Source of the DNA: Pseudomonas sp. JAI120
GTDB taxonomy: Bacteria > Pseudomonadota > Gammaproteobacteria > Pseudomonadales > Pseudomonadaceae
Length of the DNA stretch: 64,000 nt
Direction of reading: 5' to 3'
Assembly: GCF_014207255.1 (NCBI RefSeq)
Contig: NZ_JACHCZ010000007.1
Coordinates: forward strand, 62,001 to 126,000
Part shown: positions 24,874 to 32,993 of the stretch, one piece after another
Position numbering within the stretch: position 1 is the first letter of the stretch
How the letters are laid out: each line of letters opens with the position of its first letter
The notes under the pieces: generated by a model
What the model was told of the DNA's origin: nothing
Database searches by the model: none
The model's input: only the letters and a program-made list of their open reading frames with translations
Translations under genes and position numbers: made by a program

Positions 24874-25962
24874 TCAGCAGGTAGCCATCTGAGCATTTGA
24901 GTGGTTATGCGTAAGTCGTTTGAGTGCGATCTCAAGCGCTTGGTCGTCGAACAGTTTGTTCTTGCGAGCCCCAGCACCGGCTCCGCCCTCCCATTGCTTC
25001 AATGCCTCGCGCATAGCAGGGACGCTAGGGGAGATATTTTTCTGGCTCAGCAACCAATCGACTGTCGCCAGCAACTCCATACCAAACGGTGACTCAAAGC
25101 CGTCAATCAATTCGGCAGTGCACTCCAGGGCTTCGGAATATTCCTTGGCTTCTGTTTTAAGATAGGTTTGTAGAAAGGCTTTGCGGTCTTGGTCGAACCA
25201 GATTACATCACTGTTTTCCGCATCACCGATGCGCTTATCGCAGTGCAGATAACTACCGTCCAGGTTGTTAAGCAGATGTTCCAACCGATTGGCGTACGGC
25301 CCGTACTTATGAGCAACGAACTTAAGGTCCAGCGGGTTCTTGAGGTCTGGCCGCTTCTCAATAGCACGCTCCAGGAACCAGGCCAGCTTTTGAATCTCAA
25401 GCAGGCTGCATTCCATTCCTAACACCCAGTATCGCCGAACCAGTTCCGCAATAAGTGCGCGGGCTGGTGTGAGCTTCTCCACGCCGCTCCGTTTGGCGAC
25501 ATTCAGGTACTGATTGGAAGGCTCAAACACAAGTACATCAACATCCAGATCACTCAAGACATCAACGATCTGTTCGCGAACGTCTGGCCATTTCAGGCCG
25601 CCGTTACCTGCACCTAAGGGGGGGACCGCCACAGACTTCACATGGTTTTCGATCAAAAAACGACGTAGATCGTGTAGACCCTCTGTTATCCATGCCATCT
25701 GTGATGGTGATCGCCAGTGACGTTTGGTCGGGAAGTTAACGATCCAGCGAGGACCGTCCAATTCGTTGACCGCAGTCACGTGAACTTTTCCGGTCTCTAC
25801 CTCGCCAGCCTTACAGGCTGCCGCGTACAAGCGATAGTTTTCTGCAAAGCGCTCTTTGAACATCAGCGCGATGCCCTTGCCCATCACGCCCACAGTATTC
25901 ACCGTGTTGACGAGGGCTTCGGTGTTGGCTTCCAGAAGGTTGCCTTGGGTGAATCTGATCAT
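24874..25962 (-). CDS. darG: DarG antitoxin: DNA ADP-ribosyl glycohydrolase macrodomain protein
   Basis: A 362-residue protein. The N-terminal macrodomain (1-155) has VNTVNTVGVMGKGIAL, with N22, and FPTKRHW, with K80. These match the residues known, from memory, to be needed for removing ADP-ribose from DNA in DarG. The C-terminal half contains LLEIQKLAWFLE and AHKYGPYANRLEHLL, reminiscent of SocA/Panacea antitoxin domains. It overlaps darT by ATGA. It would neutralise the upstream ADP-ribosyltransferase(s) enzymatically and perhaps by binding. Confidence 0.9.
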   Translation of the reverse strand: MIRFTQGNLLEANTEALVNTVNTVGVMGKGIALMFKERFAENYRLYAAACKAGEVETGKVHVTAVNELDGPRWIVNFPTKRHWRSPSQMAWITEGLHDLRRFLIENHVKSVAVPPLGAGNGGLKWPDVREQIVDVLSDLDVDVLVFEPSNQYLNVAKRSGVEKLTPARALIAELVRRYWVLGMECSLLEIQKLAWFLERAIEKRPDLKNPLDLKFVAHKYGPYANRLEHLLNNLDGSYLHCDKRIGDAENSDVIWFDQDRKAFLQTYLKTEAKEYSEALECTAELIDGFESPFGMELLATVDWLLSQKNISPSVPAMREALKQWEGGAGAGARKNKLFDDQALEIALKRLTHNHSNAQMATC

Positions 25963-26603
25963 TGGAAATACCATCCCGGACGCGCATGTACAGACAACGT
26001 CAGGCCTCTGGCGGCAACGTCCTGCTCTATGCGTTCTTTCATCGCATCGGTGTAACACATGATGCCAAGGAGTCCTGTAATCGGTAGGTGGTGGTAAATC
26101 AGCGCTTCAGCCTGATAACGCTCCATTTTGCGAGGGTCATCGGGGTCACGTTTGAAGTCACGCCGTTGAAGGATAGACCAATCGATCTCGTGGAGATTCG
26201 TCAGATCGCTGTAATAGTCTGTCCAATCCGGGTACGCATGTGCGTTTGTGAAGACGAACGGTAGGCCAAGCTCGGCGACGCGTGGCAGGCTGGAGACCAG
26301 AATCACAATCTCGTCATTGCTGCGCTGCTGAACGCTCCATCCCGACTGGATGTTTTTCATCATTACAGAGAAAGGCGTGAAGTAGAAGGGCACGTAGTCG
26401 GCCAACACGCCTGCAGGTGCGATAGGAACGCAGCGAGTGCGGCGTTTGTCGATTAAGTCAGCATTGCCGATGTTCACGTACTGCGGTGCCTGCACCTCGG
26501 AGCTGGCGCAGTGCAGGCCGTTGTCCAGAATCCAGGGCAGATTGTCGCGATGAACGATCCGCCAGATCAGAGCCTTTTCTGGATTCAGGTTGCTATAAAT
26601 CAT
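25959..26603 (-). CDS. darT: DarT toxin, DNA ADP-ribosyltransferase
   Basis: A 214-residue DarT/DUF4433 protein. It has the NAD-site His18 (VHRDNLPWIL), YVNIGNADLIDKRRT with the conserved Arg region at 54-57, and RKMERYQAEALI with catalytic Glu166 (QAE). Relatives modify single-stranded DNA bases with ADP-ribose, block replication, and act in phage defence with DarG. The start overlaps the upstream DarT-like gene (ATGA), so all three genes form one unit. The region is more A+T-rich than its surroundings. Confidence 0.9.
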   Translation of the reverse strand: MIYSNLNPEKALIWRIVHRDNLPWILDNGLHCASSEVQAPQYVNIGNADLIDKRRTRCVPIAPAGVLADYVPFYFTPFSVMMKNIQSGWSVQQRSNDEIVILVSSLPRVAELGLPFVFTNAHAYPDWTDYYSDLTNLHEIDWSILQRRDFKRDPDDPRKMERYQAEALIYHHLPITGLLGIMCYTDAMKERIEQDVAARGLTLSVHARPGWYFQ

Positions 26604-27172
26604 CTAAGAAACATGCCTCGATTCACTCCGATTTGTACATTAACGCCTGCCTCGCGCATTTTAGACTCGCAGAGGGCTTCTACTTCTGCATTAGAAACAA
26701 AAACCTTGAAGAAATCGTTAGGGGAAACTACATCGGGCGATAGGCATTCAGCCATGCAGATGCTCTTGCATTGTGGGTCATGGTAGTCCCTGGCATTCAT
26801 GAGCTCCCAATTGATCGCCTCGAAGCCCTCAGCATAATCGAGCAACTGAATGGCATCGTTAGCCAATGGATGGTGGGGAATGACTTTCCATTGCTTTCTA
26901 ATTGCCAGGTTTCGATGAACCGTAATCACGACAAATTGAGCGTCAGGCCTTCTGCGTTGAACGCTTCCATCGAACGGGTTTGCGGCAAACCAGTGGAAAG
27001 GTACGTACTGCTCTAGTGCGAGACCTTGTCGTTTTTTCAGAATCTCGGCATCAGCCACATCTTCGAACGCCTTGAGCTGCGCTCGCGGTTTAAGTCCGCT
27101 CTGAAAAATACTGCTCAGGTTTTCCAGTGAAGTGAGGTGATAGAGGAGTTTTTGTTCCTTGATATCCGGCAT
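26600..27172 (-). CDS. Second DarT-family ADP-ribosyltransferase-like protein
   Basis: A 190-residue protein with a divergent DarT fold: YHLTSLENLSSIFQSGL (His12) near the start, KKRQGLALEQYVPFHWFAANPFD in the middle (Arg47 or Arg48 as NAD-site candidates), and CMAECLSP with Glu142 as candidate catalytic residue. It could be a second toxin, a partner, or a related ART with another DNA target. Strong AAGGAG precedes the ATG, and the stop overlaps darT. It is the promoter-proximal gene of the module. Confidence 0.75.
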   Translation of the reverse strand: MPDIKEQKLLYHLTSLENLSSIFQSGLKPRAQLKAFEDVADAEILKKRQGLALEQYVPFHWFAANPFDGSVQRRRPDAQFVVITVHRNLAIRKQWKVIPHHPLANDAIQLLDYAEGFEAINWELMNARDYHDPQCKSICMAECLSPDVVSPNDFFKVFVSNAEVEALCESKMREAGVNVQIGVNRGMFLR

Positions 27173-27669
27173 ATCGGTCTCCTTGACCTGTGTATGAGCT
27201 GAAGTCGTTTCATTCCTGCTCGCTCATCAGTTGGCAGGATGAGATAAGCGATTCTATTGTGGCATCACTTTGACATGTAATGGCCGTACGTATCATGGAG
27301 GACTGCTGAAAAATCATAGGAGTCAGCAGTCCCACAGCGTTCTCGAATTCGTTGTGCCAGCAGGTTAGATCCCTTTCATTTGCGGGACATTTCCTAGAAA
27401 ATCCCAGCCGCTTGCGCTAGCGAAAATGCACGACTAGGCTGCGAATCGTCGCTGCACATTCAGCGATCGGGTTTAGTCGCCCGGATTCGATTGGCGCATA
27501 AGCAACTCATGAGTCAGGCCCCTTCGCCTGCATCTTATGGTGGCTGTGCGCAGGGCACCTCCGGGTGCGCCGGGTTTCCAATCGACCGGTCGACTAACCT
27601 GCGTACAGCTGCCACCTTTCGTTTAGTCGCGGTTAGTGGCAGCTCCAAATTATCGATTGGAGGTTTGCT
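27173..27669. other. Gene-free stretch with several RNA-like inverted repeats
   Basis: No convincing gene. A hairpin with 10-bp arms lies at 27300-27309/27323-27332. GTTTAGTCGC occurs twice, exactly 150 bp apart (27471 and 27621). CGACTAA at 27591-27597 can pair with TTAGTCG at 27623-27629, while AGCTGCCAC at 27607-27615 pairs with GTGGCAGCT at 27636-27644; the two stems interleave like a pseudoknot. It ends in the leader of the small gene at 27670 and may be a structured leader or an RNA gene. Confidence 0.45.
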
Positions 27670-27906
27670 ATGGATAACGTTGTTGCGGATTCGCCGTCAT
27701 CGGGTGCGACCTACCCTTTTGTTGTCAATGAAGAATTGAGCTTTGAGGATGCCTGGGTGCGTGTGGCTGAGTTGCTGCAGTGTGCGGTGGCTACATCGCA
27801 AGTGCTCGGTGAGCCATTGGGTGCGCCGCAGAGAGCGGTGATGCATTTGGTGGAGATGGCAAAGATGGTAGCGGAACGGGCTGTGGAGTGTATGCAGCCC
27901 GCGTAA
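27670..27906 (+). CDS. DUF3077/DUF6124-type small protein
   Basis: A 78-residue, mostly helical protein. FVVNEELSFEDAWVRVAELLQCA and a C-terminal helix ending in VECMQPA match a small-protein type frequent in Pseudomonas (DUF3077/DUF6124 group, function unknown). A strong GGAGG lies 6-8 bp before the ATG. The leader contains the interleaved stems described at 27173-27669. Confidence 0.65.
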   Translation: MDNVVADSPSSGATYPFVVNEELSFEDAWVRVAELLQCAVATSQVLGEPLGAPQRAVMHLVEMAKMVAERAVECMQPA

Positions 27907-27947
27907 GGCGACTGAGAGAAGGGCAGGGTATAGCAACCCGCTTTTGA

Positions 27948-27985
27948 TTACTCAATTGTCCAATAGCTGTTGGACAATTGAGTAA
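27948..27985. repeat. 38-bp palindrome with 16-bp perfect arms
   Basis: TTACTCAATTGTCCAA and TTGGACAATTGAGTAA flank TAGCTG. There is no T-tract on either side. The arms are A+T-rich, unlike the GC-rich REP hairpins elsewhere, so it is a different kind of element: a protein-binding site, a cruciform, or a remnant of a mobile element. Confidence 0.7.
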
Positions 27986-28006
27986 CGATACTTATCAGGC
28001 ATTAAA

Positions 28007-28027
28007 AAGCCGGCTTGTGGCCGGCTT
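28007..28027 (-). terminator. Intrinsic terminator downstream of the S24 repressor
   Basis: AAGCCGG/CCGGCTT arms are followed by TTTTT on the minus strand. It lies 180 bp beyond the repressor stop and closes its transcript. Confidence 0.7.
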
Positions 28028-28206
28028 CTCTGTGACCGCCTCAGCTTGTTTTTGACAAACCTCAGCAGCCTTCAAATCGCTCAGCCCACATTGCGTCGGG
28101 CTGAATAGTAGGGGCATCCGCGGGAAATCCTCCGCATCGCCGAGCAGGGTGGTTAGCGCAACGCAACCCCCTGCCAAATGTGCGGCGCATGATACCCACA
28201 TTCACC

Positions 28207-28980
28207 TCAGTTGCCCACCTCCGGTTCCGATTTAGAGCCTTCCCAGCCCAAAAGATGCTCATCCAGCGGCACGGGTGGGCGGCGGTTGTTGAGGGTGGAC
28301 CACCAGAACACCCAGCCCACGATCTGGAAGTTCTGTTCGAACCGTTGCTCGTGCGTCAGGTATTCATCCGGGTGTTCGCCGGCGTTGTGGCTGCGCATGC
28401 GCAAACCACCCCCTGGGCGGTTGTAGAGGTATTTGATGCGTAGCATTCCATCGTGTTCGACGGCGTAGATTTCGCCGTCGATGATTTGGGTGCGGCCTTT
28501 GTCTATGGCGAGGGTGGCGCCTTGTTGGATGATGTCGATCATGCTGTTGTCGACCATGTACGCGCCCAGCGCGCGGTCGGGGTTGACGTTGAGGGTTTCG
28601 AGGGTGTGCAGGGAGACGCGGATGCGTTCGGTTGAGGTGAAGGTGGGGTGGAGGGGGATCTCCACGTCGATTTTTTCCGGGCTGCAGGCGGGGCCTGTGA
28701 GGTATTTGCCACTTTCTTCGCGGGTGGGGAGTCCTTTCCTGATGCTCGGGCCTTCCAGCAGGAAGTTGGCCGGTGGGTGTTTGGGGCCTTCGCCGGTGCG
28801 TAGCCAACGGCTGGAGATACACAGCAGTTCTGCGATCTCGTTGAGTCGGCCCATGGGTACACCGCGTTTGAACCAGTTGTTCACGTGTTGAGGCGTGACA
28901 CCACGGTTTTTGGCGAAGTCGGAGGCGGAAAGATGAACTTCCCTTAATAGCGCTTTTAAGCGATCACCTGATGTATTCAT
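28207..28980 (-). CDS. XRE/S24-type (LexA/CI-like) transcriptional repressor
   Basis: A 257-residue phage-type repressor. The N-terminal helix-turn-helix (SASDFAKNRGVTPQHVNNWFKRGVP) covers about 18-43. The C-terminal S24 peptidase fold has Ser146 in VDNSMIDII and Lys183 in LRIKYLYN, as in self-cleaving repressors. An Ala-Gly cleavage site is not obvious. No prophage genes are adjacent, so it may be a solitary SOS- or stress-responsive regulator or a phage remnant. The start was chosen at MNTSGDRLK. Confidence 0.87.
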   Translation of the reverse strand: MNTSGDRLKALLREVHLSASDFAKNRGVTPQHVNNWFKRGVPMGRLNEIAELLCISSRWLRTGEGPKHPPANFLLEGPSIRKGLPTREESGKYLTGPACSPEKIDVEIPLHPTFTSTERIRVSLHTLETLNVNPDRALGAYMVDNSMIDIIQQGATLAIDKGRTQIIDGEIYAVEHDGMLRIKYLYNRPGGGLRMRSHNAGEHPDEYLTHEQRFEQNFQIVGWVFWWSTLNNRRPPVPLDEHLLGWEGSKSEPEVGN

Positions 28981-29140
28981 AAACGCAGAGTTTACTGGCC
29001 GAGAAAACACATCAAATAAACCATGCGTTGAGTTAGGCCTGTAGGTTTTTGCTTAGTTGTAGCTTGTTACTTCGGATTTGAGCGGTGGTTAAACTAAGCT
29101 TATAAAGCATTGAACTTGTCGTTTAATTTTTCCCACAAAA

Positions 29141-29166
29141 AAAGCCCCGAATAATCGGGGCTTTTT
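29141..29166. terminator. Bidirectional terminator downstream of ppa
   Basis: AGCCCCGA and TCGGGGCT arms around ATAA, with an A-run before and a T-run after. It terminates ppa on the minus strand and would also stop rightward transcription. Confidence 0.85.
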
Positions 29167-29194
29167 CAATTGCCGAGGCAATGAGTAGCGGGTA

Positions 29195-29722
29195 TCAGCC
29201 TTTGTAGGCTGCGACCGACTTCATGATCTCGGCGCGGGCGGCGTCTGCGTTGCCCCAACCGTCGATCTTCACCCATTTGCCTTTTTCGAGGTCTTTGTAG
29301 TTCTCGAAGAAGTGCTTGATCTGTTCCAGCAGCAGTGGCGGCAGGTCGGTGTATTCCTTCACGTCCACGTACAGCTGGGACAGCTTGTCGTGTGGCACTG
29401 CGATCACTTTGGCATCACCGCCGCCGTCGTCGGTCATGTTCAGGATGCCGACTGGGCGAGCGCGGATGACCGAGCCTGGGGTAACCGGGTAAGGGGTTAC
29501 GACCAGCACGTCGAGGGGGTCACCGTCGTCGGCCAGGGTGTTAGGGATAAAACCGTAGTTGGCCGGGTAGAACATCGGGGTGGCCATGAAACGGTCAACG
29601 AACAGGCAGTCGCTGTCTTTGTCGATTTCGTATTTGATCGGCGCGTGGTTGGCCGGAATCTCGATGGCGACGTAGATGTCGTTCGGCAGGTCTTTGCCAG
29701 CCGGAATCTTGCTGTAGCTCAT
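29195..29722 (-). CDS. ppa: Inorganic pyrophosphatase
   Basis: Family I soluble pyrophosphatase, 175 residues, hydrolysing pyrophosphate from biosynthesis. The substrate and metal motifs are present: KYEIDKDSD, YPANYGFIPNTL, the signature DGDPLDVLV and KVIAVPHD. The start is at MSYSKIPAG, normal for the family. Confidence 0.97.
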   Translation of the reverse strand: MSYSKIPAGKDLPNDIYVAIEIPANHAPIKYEIDKDSDCLFVDRFMATPMFYPANYGFIPNTLADDGDPLDVLVVTPYPVTPGSVIRARPVGILNMTDDGGGDAKVIAVPHDKLSQLYVDVKEYTDLPPLLLEQIKHFFENYKDLEKGKWVKIDGWGNADAARAEIMKSVAAYKG

Positions 29723-29830
29723 TGGGCGTTGCCCCCGTAGTTGGCCATATGACATGGCCGGATTGGCCTAAAAGTGGCGGCGATTATAGGCATATTCTGA
29801 CGGCGATGCCATGCGCCAGACGTCGTACGG

Positions 29831-30646
29831 TCATTCGCCTTGTGGCTGATAACGCGGGTCGTGCGCTTGCAGTTGGGTCAGGCGGGCCAAGGGATCCTGG
29901 CGGTAAAAGCGGCTGAGTTGGGCGTACACCTGTGGATAACGGTTGACGAGTAAATCCGGGGCGCTGAAAAAATATTCGCTGGTGACCGCAAAGAACTCCG
30001 CCGGGTTTTCCGCCGCGTAGGGGTCTATCTCCGTCTCGGCGTCGGGGTTGGCGTCCAGTTGGCGATTGAGATCGTCATAAGCGCTCTGCATCACGCTGGC
30101 CCATTCCTGCACGCGCATGTCGTGGTGCAGCGGCGGCAGGCCGTTGGCGTCGCCGTTGAGCATGTCGAGCTTGTGGGCCAGTTCGTGGATCACCAGGTTG
30201 TAGCCTTCCCACTGACCGCTGGCCAGTACGCCCGGCCAGGCGAGGATCACCGGGCCTTGCTGCCAGGCTTCGCCGCTGTGTTCGCCGTCCCACTCGTGTT
30301 CGATGCCGCTGCTGTCGCGATGGCGCTGGGGGCTGAGGAAGTCGTCGGGGTACAGCACGATTTCATGGAAACCCTGGTACCAGTCGAGGTCACCCAGGTT
30401 CATCAGCGGCAATTGCGCCTGGGCGGCGAGCAGCAGGCGTTGTTCCTGGTGCAGCTCGACGCCGGGCAGGGCGGTGAGGTGTTTTTCGGCGAGGAACACC
30501 ACGCAGGCTTCGCGCAGCCACTGGTCCTGCTCGGCGCTGATGCCGTCGAGGAAGGTCAGGTGGTGGCGCACCCGCTGCCAGGTGTCATCGGCAATCGGGT
30601 GCTTGGCCAGCAGGCGCCGGCGACGCCAGGCGCTGAGGGACCACAT
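29831..30646 (-). CDS. MtfA-like zinc-dependent peptidase (M90)
   Basis: A 271-residue cytosolic metallopeptidase. The zinc motif HELAHK begins at residue 154, with a downstream Glu in PAEFFAVTSEYFF, the M90/MtfA pattern. In E. coli MtfA interacts with Mlc and affects glucose uptake; the role in Pseudomonas is not established. The stop is followed by only about 100 bp before ppa. Confidence 0.88.
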   Translation of the reverse strand: MWSLSAWRRRRLLAKHPIADDTWQRVRHHLTFLDGISAEQDQWLREACVVFLAEKHLTALPGVELHQEQRLLLAAQAQLPLMNLGDLDWYQGFHEIVLYPDDFLSPQRHRDSSGIEHEWDGEHSGEAWQQGPVILAWPGVLASGQWEGYNLVIHELAHKLDMLNGDANGLPPLHHDMRVQEWASVMQSAYDDLNRQLDANPDAETEIDPYAAENPAEFFAVTSEYFFSAPDLLVNRYPQVYAQLSRFYRQDPLARLTQLQAHDPRYQPQGE

Positions 30647-30652
30647 GCCAGG

Positions 30653-31309
30653 TTACTGCGACTTGGCTTCTGAAGACGTGCGGCCAAAGCGGCTGCGGAA
30701 CACGCCAATGATCATCGGCACCAGCGACAGCAGGATGATGAACACCACCAGCAGCGAGAGGTTTTTCTTGATAAATGGCACGTTGCCGAAGAAGTAGCCC
30801 AGGGTCACCAGGCCGCCGACCCAGAGGATGGTGCCCAGCACGCTGAAGCCGAAGAAGCGTGGGTAAGGCATTTTTGCGATACCGGCAACGAACGGCGCAA
30901 AGGTCCGCAGGATCGGCAGGAAGCGCGCCAGGGTCACGGTTTTGCCGCCGTGCTTGTCGTAGAAATCGTGGGTCTTTTGCAGGTAGTCGCGGCGGAAGAT
31001 TTTCGAGTTCGGGTTGCTGAACAGGCGTTCTCCCGCCGTTCGCCCGATCACATAATTGGTACTGTCGCCGAGAATCGCCGCCAACATCAACAGCCCGCCC
31101 AACAAGACCGGGTCCATGCCGCCGCCCGCAGCGACGGCGCCGGCGATAAACAGCAGCGAATCACCTGGCAGGAACGGCATGACCACCAGGCCGGTTTCGC
31201 AAAAGATGACCAGGAACAGAATGGCGTATATCCACGGACCATAGTTGGTTACCAGCATGTCGAGGTACACGTCGAGATGCAGGATAAGGTCGAGCGGGTT
31301 GAAATCCAT
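30653..31309 (-). CDS. DedA-family inner-membrane protein
   Basis: A 218-residue polytopic protein with the DedA pattern: FCETGLVVMPFLPGDSLLF, GDSTNYVIGR, and the loop FLPILRTFAPFVAGIAKM with its conserved Arg. DedA proteins are lipid flippases or transporters, some for undecaprenyl phosphate. The ATG at 31309 has AGGTG 6 bp upstream. It lies 6 bp before the mtfA-like gene, probably one operon. Confidence 0.92.
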   Translation of the reverse strand: MDFNPLDLILHLDVYLDMLVTNYGPWIYAILFLVIFCETGLVVMPFLPGDSLLFIAGAVAAGGGMDPVLLGGLLMLAAILGDSTNYVIGRTAGERLFSNPNSKIFRRDYLQKTHDFYDKHGGKTVTLARFLPILRTFAPFVAGIAKMPYPRFFGFSVLGTILWVGGLVTLGYFFGNVPFIKKNLSLLVVFIILLSLVPMIIGVFRSRFGRTSSEAKSQ

Positions 31310-31608
31310 GGATGGCACCTGTGTGAACGGCCCGACTCGGCAGGCCTGTGCGGAAGCTCGGGTAATAAGGCTACACGTGTATGTAGTGTTTCTTACAACC
31401 CTGAAAGGTCCGCATTATACGGATTGAGAGGTGAAAAGCGTGTTGGTTTTGTAGCGGGGGATGTCGCAGTACACGGTGCGCTGGGCGCCACATAACCCGC
31501 TGTGCGAGGGGCTTGCTACCGATGAGGCCGTGTCAGTTATAAATAGTCTGACTGAAAAGCCGCTATCGGTGGCAGACCCCTCCCACAGGGTGTCTACGTG
31601 TAAGGGAA
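31310..31608. other. Gene-free stretch with degenerate REP pair
   Basis: The part next to the DedA gene is its leader. From 31502 to 31598, GAGGGGCTTGCTACCGAT and ATCGGTGGCAGACCCCTC form an imperfect inverted pair about 60 bp apart, a divergent REP doublet. No gene was recognised. Confidence 0.5.
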
Positions 31609-32067
31609 TCAGTCTTCGCTGATCGGCAACGTGTAGTTCTTGAACTCGGTGTCTTCACGAAACCCGATTGACTCGTACGTCTTTTGCGCCACTTGGTTAT
31701 TACTGCTGGTCGACACCCGCAGCCGGACCGCATGGGTCTCCTTGGCCATCTTCTTTGCTGTGCGTATCAAATTGTCCGCCACCAGTTGTCGGCGCGCGTC
31801 TTCGGCCACATAGATGTCGTTGAGGATCCACACACGTTTAAGCGACAGCGAGGAAAAGCTCGGGTAAAGCTGGCAAAACCCGAGCACGCGTTTGTCATCG
31901 TCATCGGCCAGGGCCAGGTAGATCACCGACTCCTTGCGGCGCAGGCGCTTTTCCAGGAAGGCCCGTGACGAATCCGGAAAGGGCAGGGCCCCATAGAACT
32001 CGCGGTACTTGACGAACAATGGGGTCAACAGGTCCAGGTGTTCCAGGGTCGCTTGAGTAATCCGCAT
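31609..32067 (-). CDS. GNAT-family N-acetyltransferase
   Basis: A 152-residue acetyltransferase. VLGFCQLYPSFSSLSLKRVWILNDIYV and a degenerate acetyl-CoA loop (EDARRQLVADNLI) are followed by NNQVAQKTYESIGFRE, the usual C-terminal GNAT pattern. The substrate is unknown. The start is at MRITQATLEHLDLL. Confidence 0.88.
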   Translation of the reverse strand: MRITQATLEHLDLLTPLFVKYREFYGALPFPDSSRAFLEKRLRRKESVIYLALADDDDKRVLGFCQLYPSFSSLSLKRVWILNDIYVAEDARRQLVADNLIRTAKKMAKETHAVRLRVSTSSNNQVAQKTYESIGFREDTEFKNYTLPISED

Positions 32068-32159
32068 GCCAGGCCTCAACTTCCAAATGGGGTATGACCA
32101 CACGAGCGGCCGTGACTTGATGCTGCCTAAAGACGCGAAAAAGCGCAATCGTGCCGGGA

Positions 32160-32993
32160 TCAGTCGGTGGGTGGGCTGAGCAGGAAATTGCCCTTCATCA
32201 GGTCCGGGTCGTCGGATTCGATCGTCTGAAGCTGGGCCTCGTCCTTCAGGTTGACCCCCGACAGCTGCCGGCGACACGCCTCTCGCATCAAGTACAGCAG
32301 GCGATGGGCCGCCATGCCATAGCTCAAGCCTTCCAGGCGTACATTGGAGATGCAGTTGCGATAGGCATCGGTGAGGCCGACCTTGGGGTTGTAGGTGAAA
32401 TACAGCCCCAAACTGTCCGGCGAACTGAGCCCCGGCCGTTCACCGATGAGGATCACCACCATCTTGGCGCCGAGCAGTTGCCCGATTTCGTCGGCCACCG
32501 CCACGCGGCCCTGTTCCACCAGGATCACCGGCGACAAGGACCACCCTTCGGCGTGGGTCTGTTCTTCCATGCGCGTAAGAAACGGCAACGTATGTTTATG
32601 CACCGCCAGCGCCGACAAACCATCAGCCACCACGACCGCCAGGTCCATGCCGCCCGGATGCGCAGCCGCGTAATCCCGCAGGCTCTGGGCCGATTCATCA
32701 CTCAAGCGCCGCCCCAAATCCGGACGTTGCAGGTAGCTATGCCGGTCGGTTGCGGCACTGTGCAGCAACAGACTGTCACGCCCACGTTCGGCTAACTGAC
32801 TGCTCAGGCCGGCATGGTCAAAGGGCAGGTGCACCGCGTCCCGCGCCTGGGCGTGGGCGAACTGAAAATCAAGCTGTGCGTTGGTGGGAATGCTGGTGCC
32901 GGTGCGGCCCAGCGCAATCCGCGCCGGGGTCAGGCGGCGCAGTTCCAGCCACGGGTTTTCAGGCAGGTCGAGTTGCACAGGCGGCTCCTTCAT
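32160..32993 (-). CDS. eutC: Ethanolamine ammonia-lyase small subunit
   Basis: EutC pairs with EutB in the adenosylcobalamin-dependent lyase that converts ethanolamine to acetaldehyde and ammonia. The 277 residues include ARIALGRTGTSIPT, VVADGLSALAV, IGERPGLSSPDSLGLYFTY and NCISNVR. The ATG overlaps the eutB stop (ATGA), coupling subunit synthesis. Confidence 0.96.
   Translation of the reverse strand: MKEPPVQLDLPENPWLELRRLTPARIALGRTGTSIPTNAQLDFQFAHAQARDAVHLPFDHAGLSSQLAERGRDSLLLHSAATDRHSYLQRPDLGRRLSDESAQSLRDYAAAHPGGMDLAVVVADGLSALAVHKHTLPFLTRMEEQTHAEGWSLSPVILVEQGRVAVADEIGQLLGAKMVVILIGERPGLSSPDSLGLYFTYNPKVGLTDAYRNCISNVRLEGLSYGMAAHRLLYLMREACRRQLSGVNLKDEAQLQTIESDDPDLMKGNFLLSPPTD

Larger units (their letters stand above)
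27907..28206. other. Spacer with large palindrome, terminator and no convincing gene
   Basis: This holds the 38-bp palindrome (27948-27985) and a minus-strand terminator (28007-28027). Two overlapping minus-strand frames run from just below the repressor stop: 28201-27995 (68 codons, reading through the terminator stem) and one with an internal ATG at 28189 ending at 28062. Neither has a well-spaced ribosome site or a recognisable family. Confidence 0.4.

Noticed and set aside
27491..27739. Open frame across the structured spacer into the DUF3077/DUF6124-type gene
   Set aside because: It covers the inverted repeats, lacks a ribosome site and runs out of frame with the better-supported gene at 27670.
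27995..28201. 68-codon minus-strand frame below the S24 repressor
   Set aside because: It reads through the terminator stem, its ribosome site is too close to the ATG, and no family is recognised. Left as uncertain, not called as a gene.
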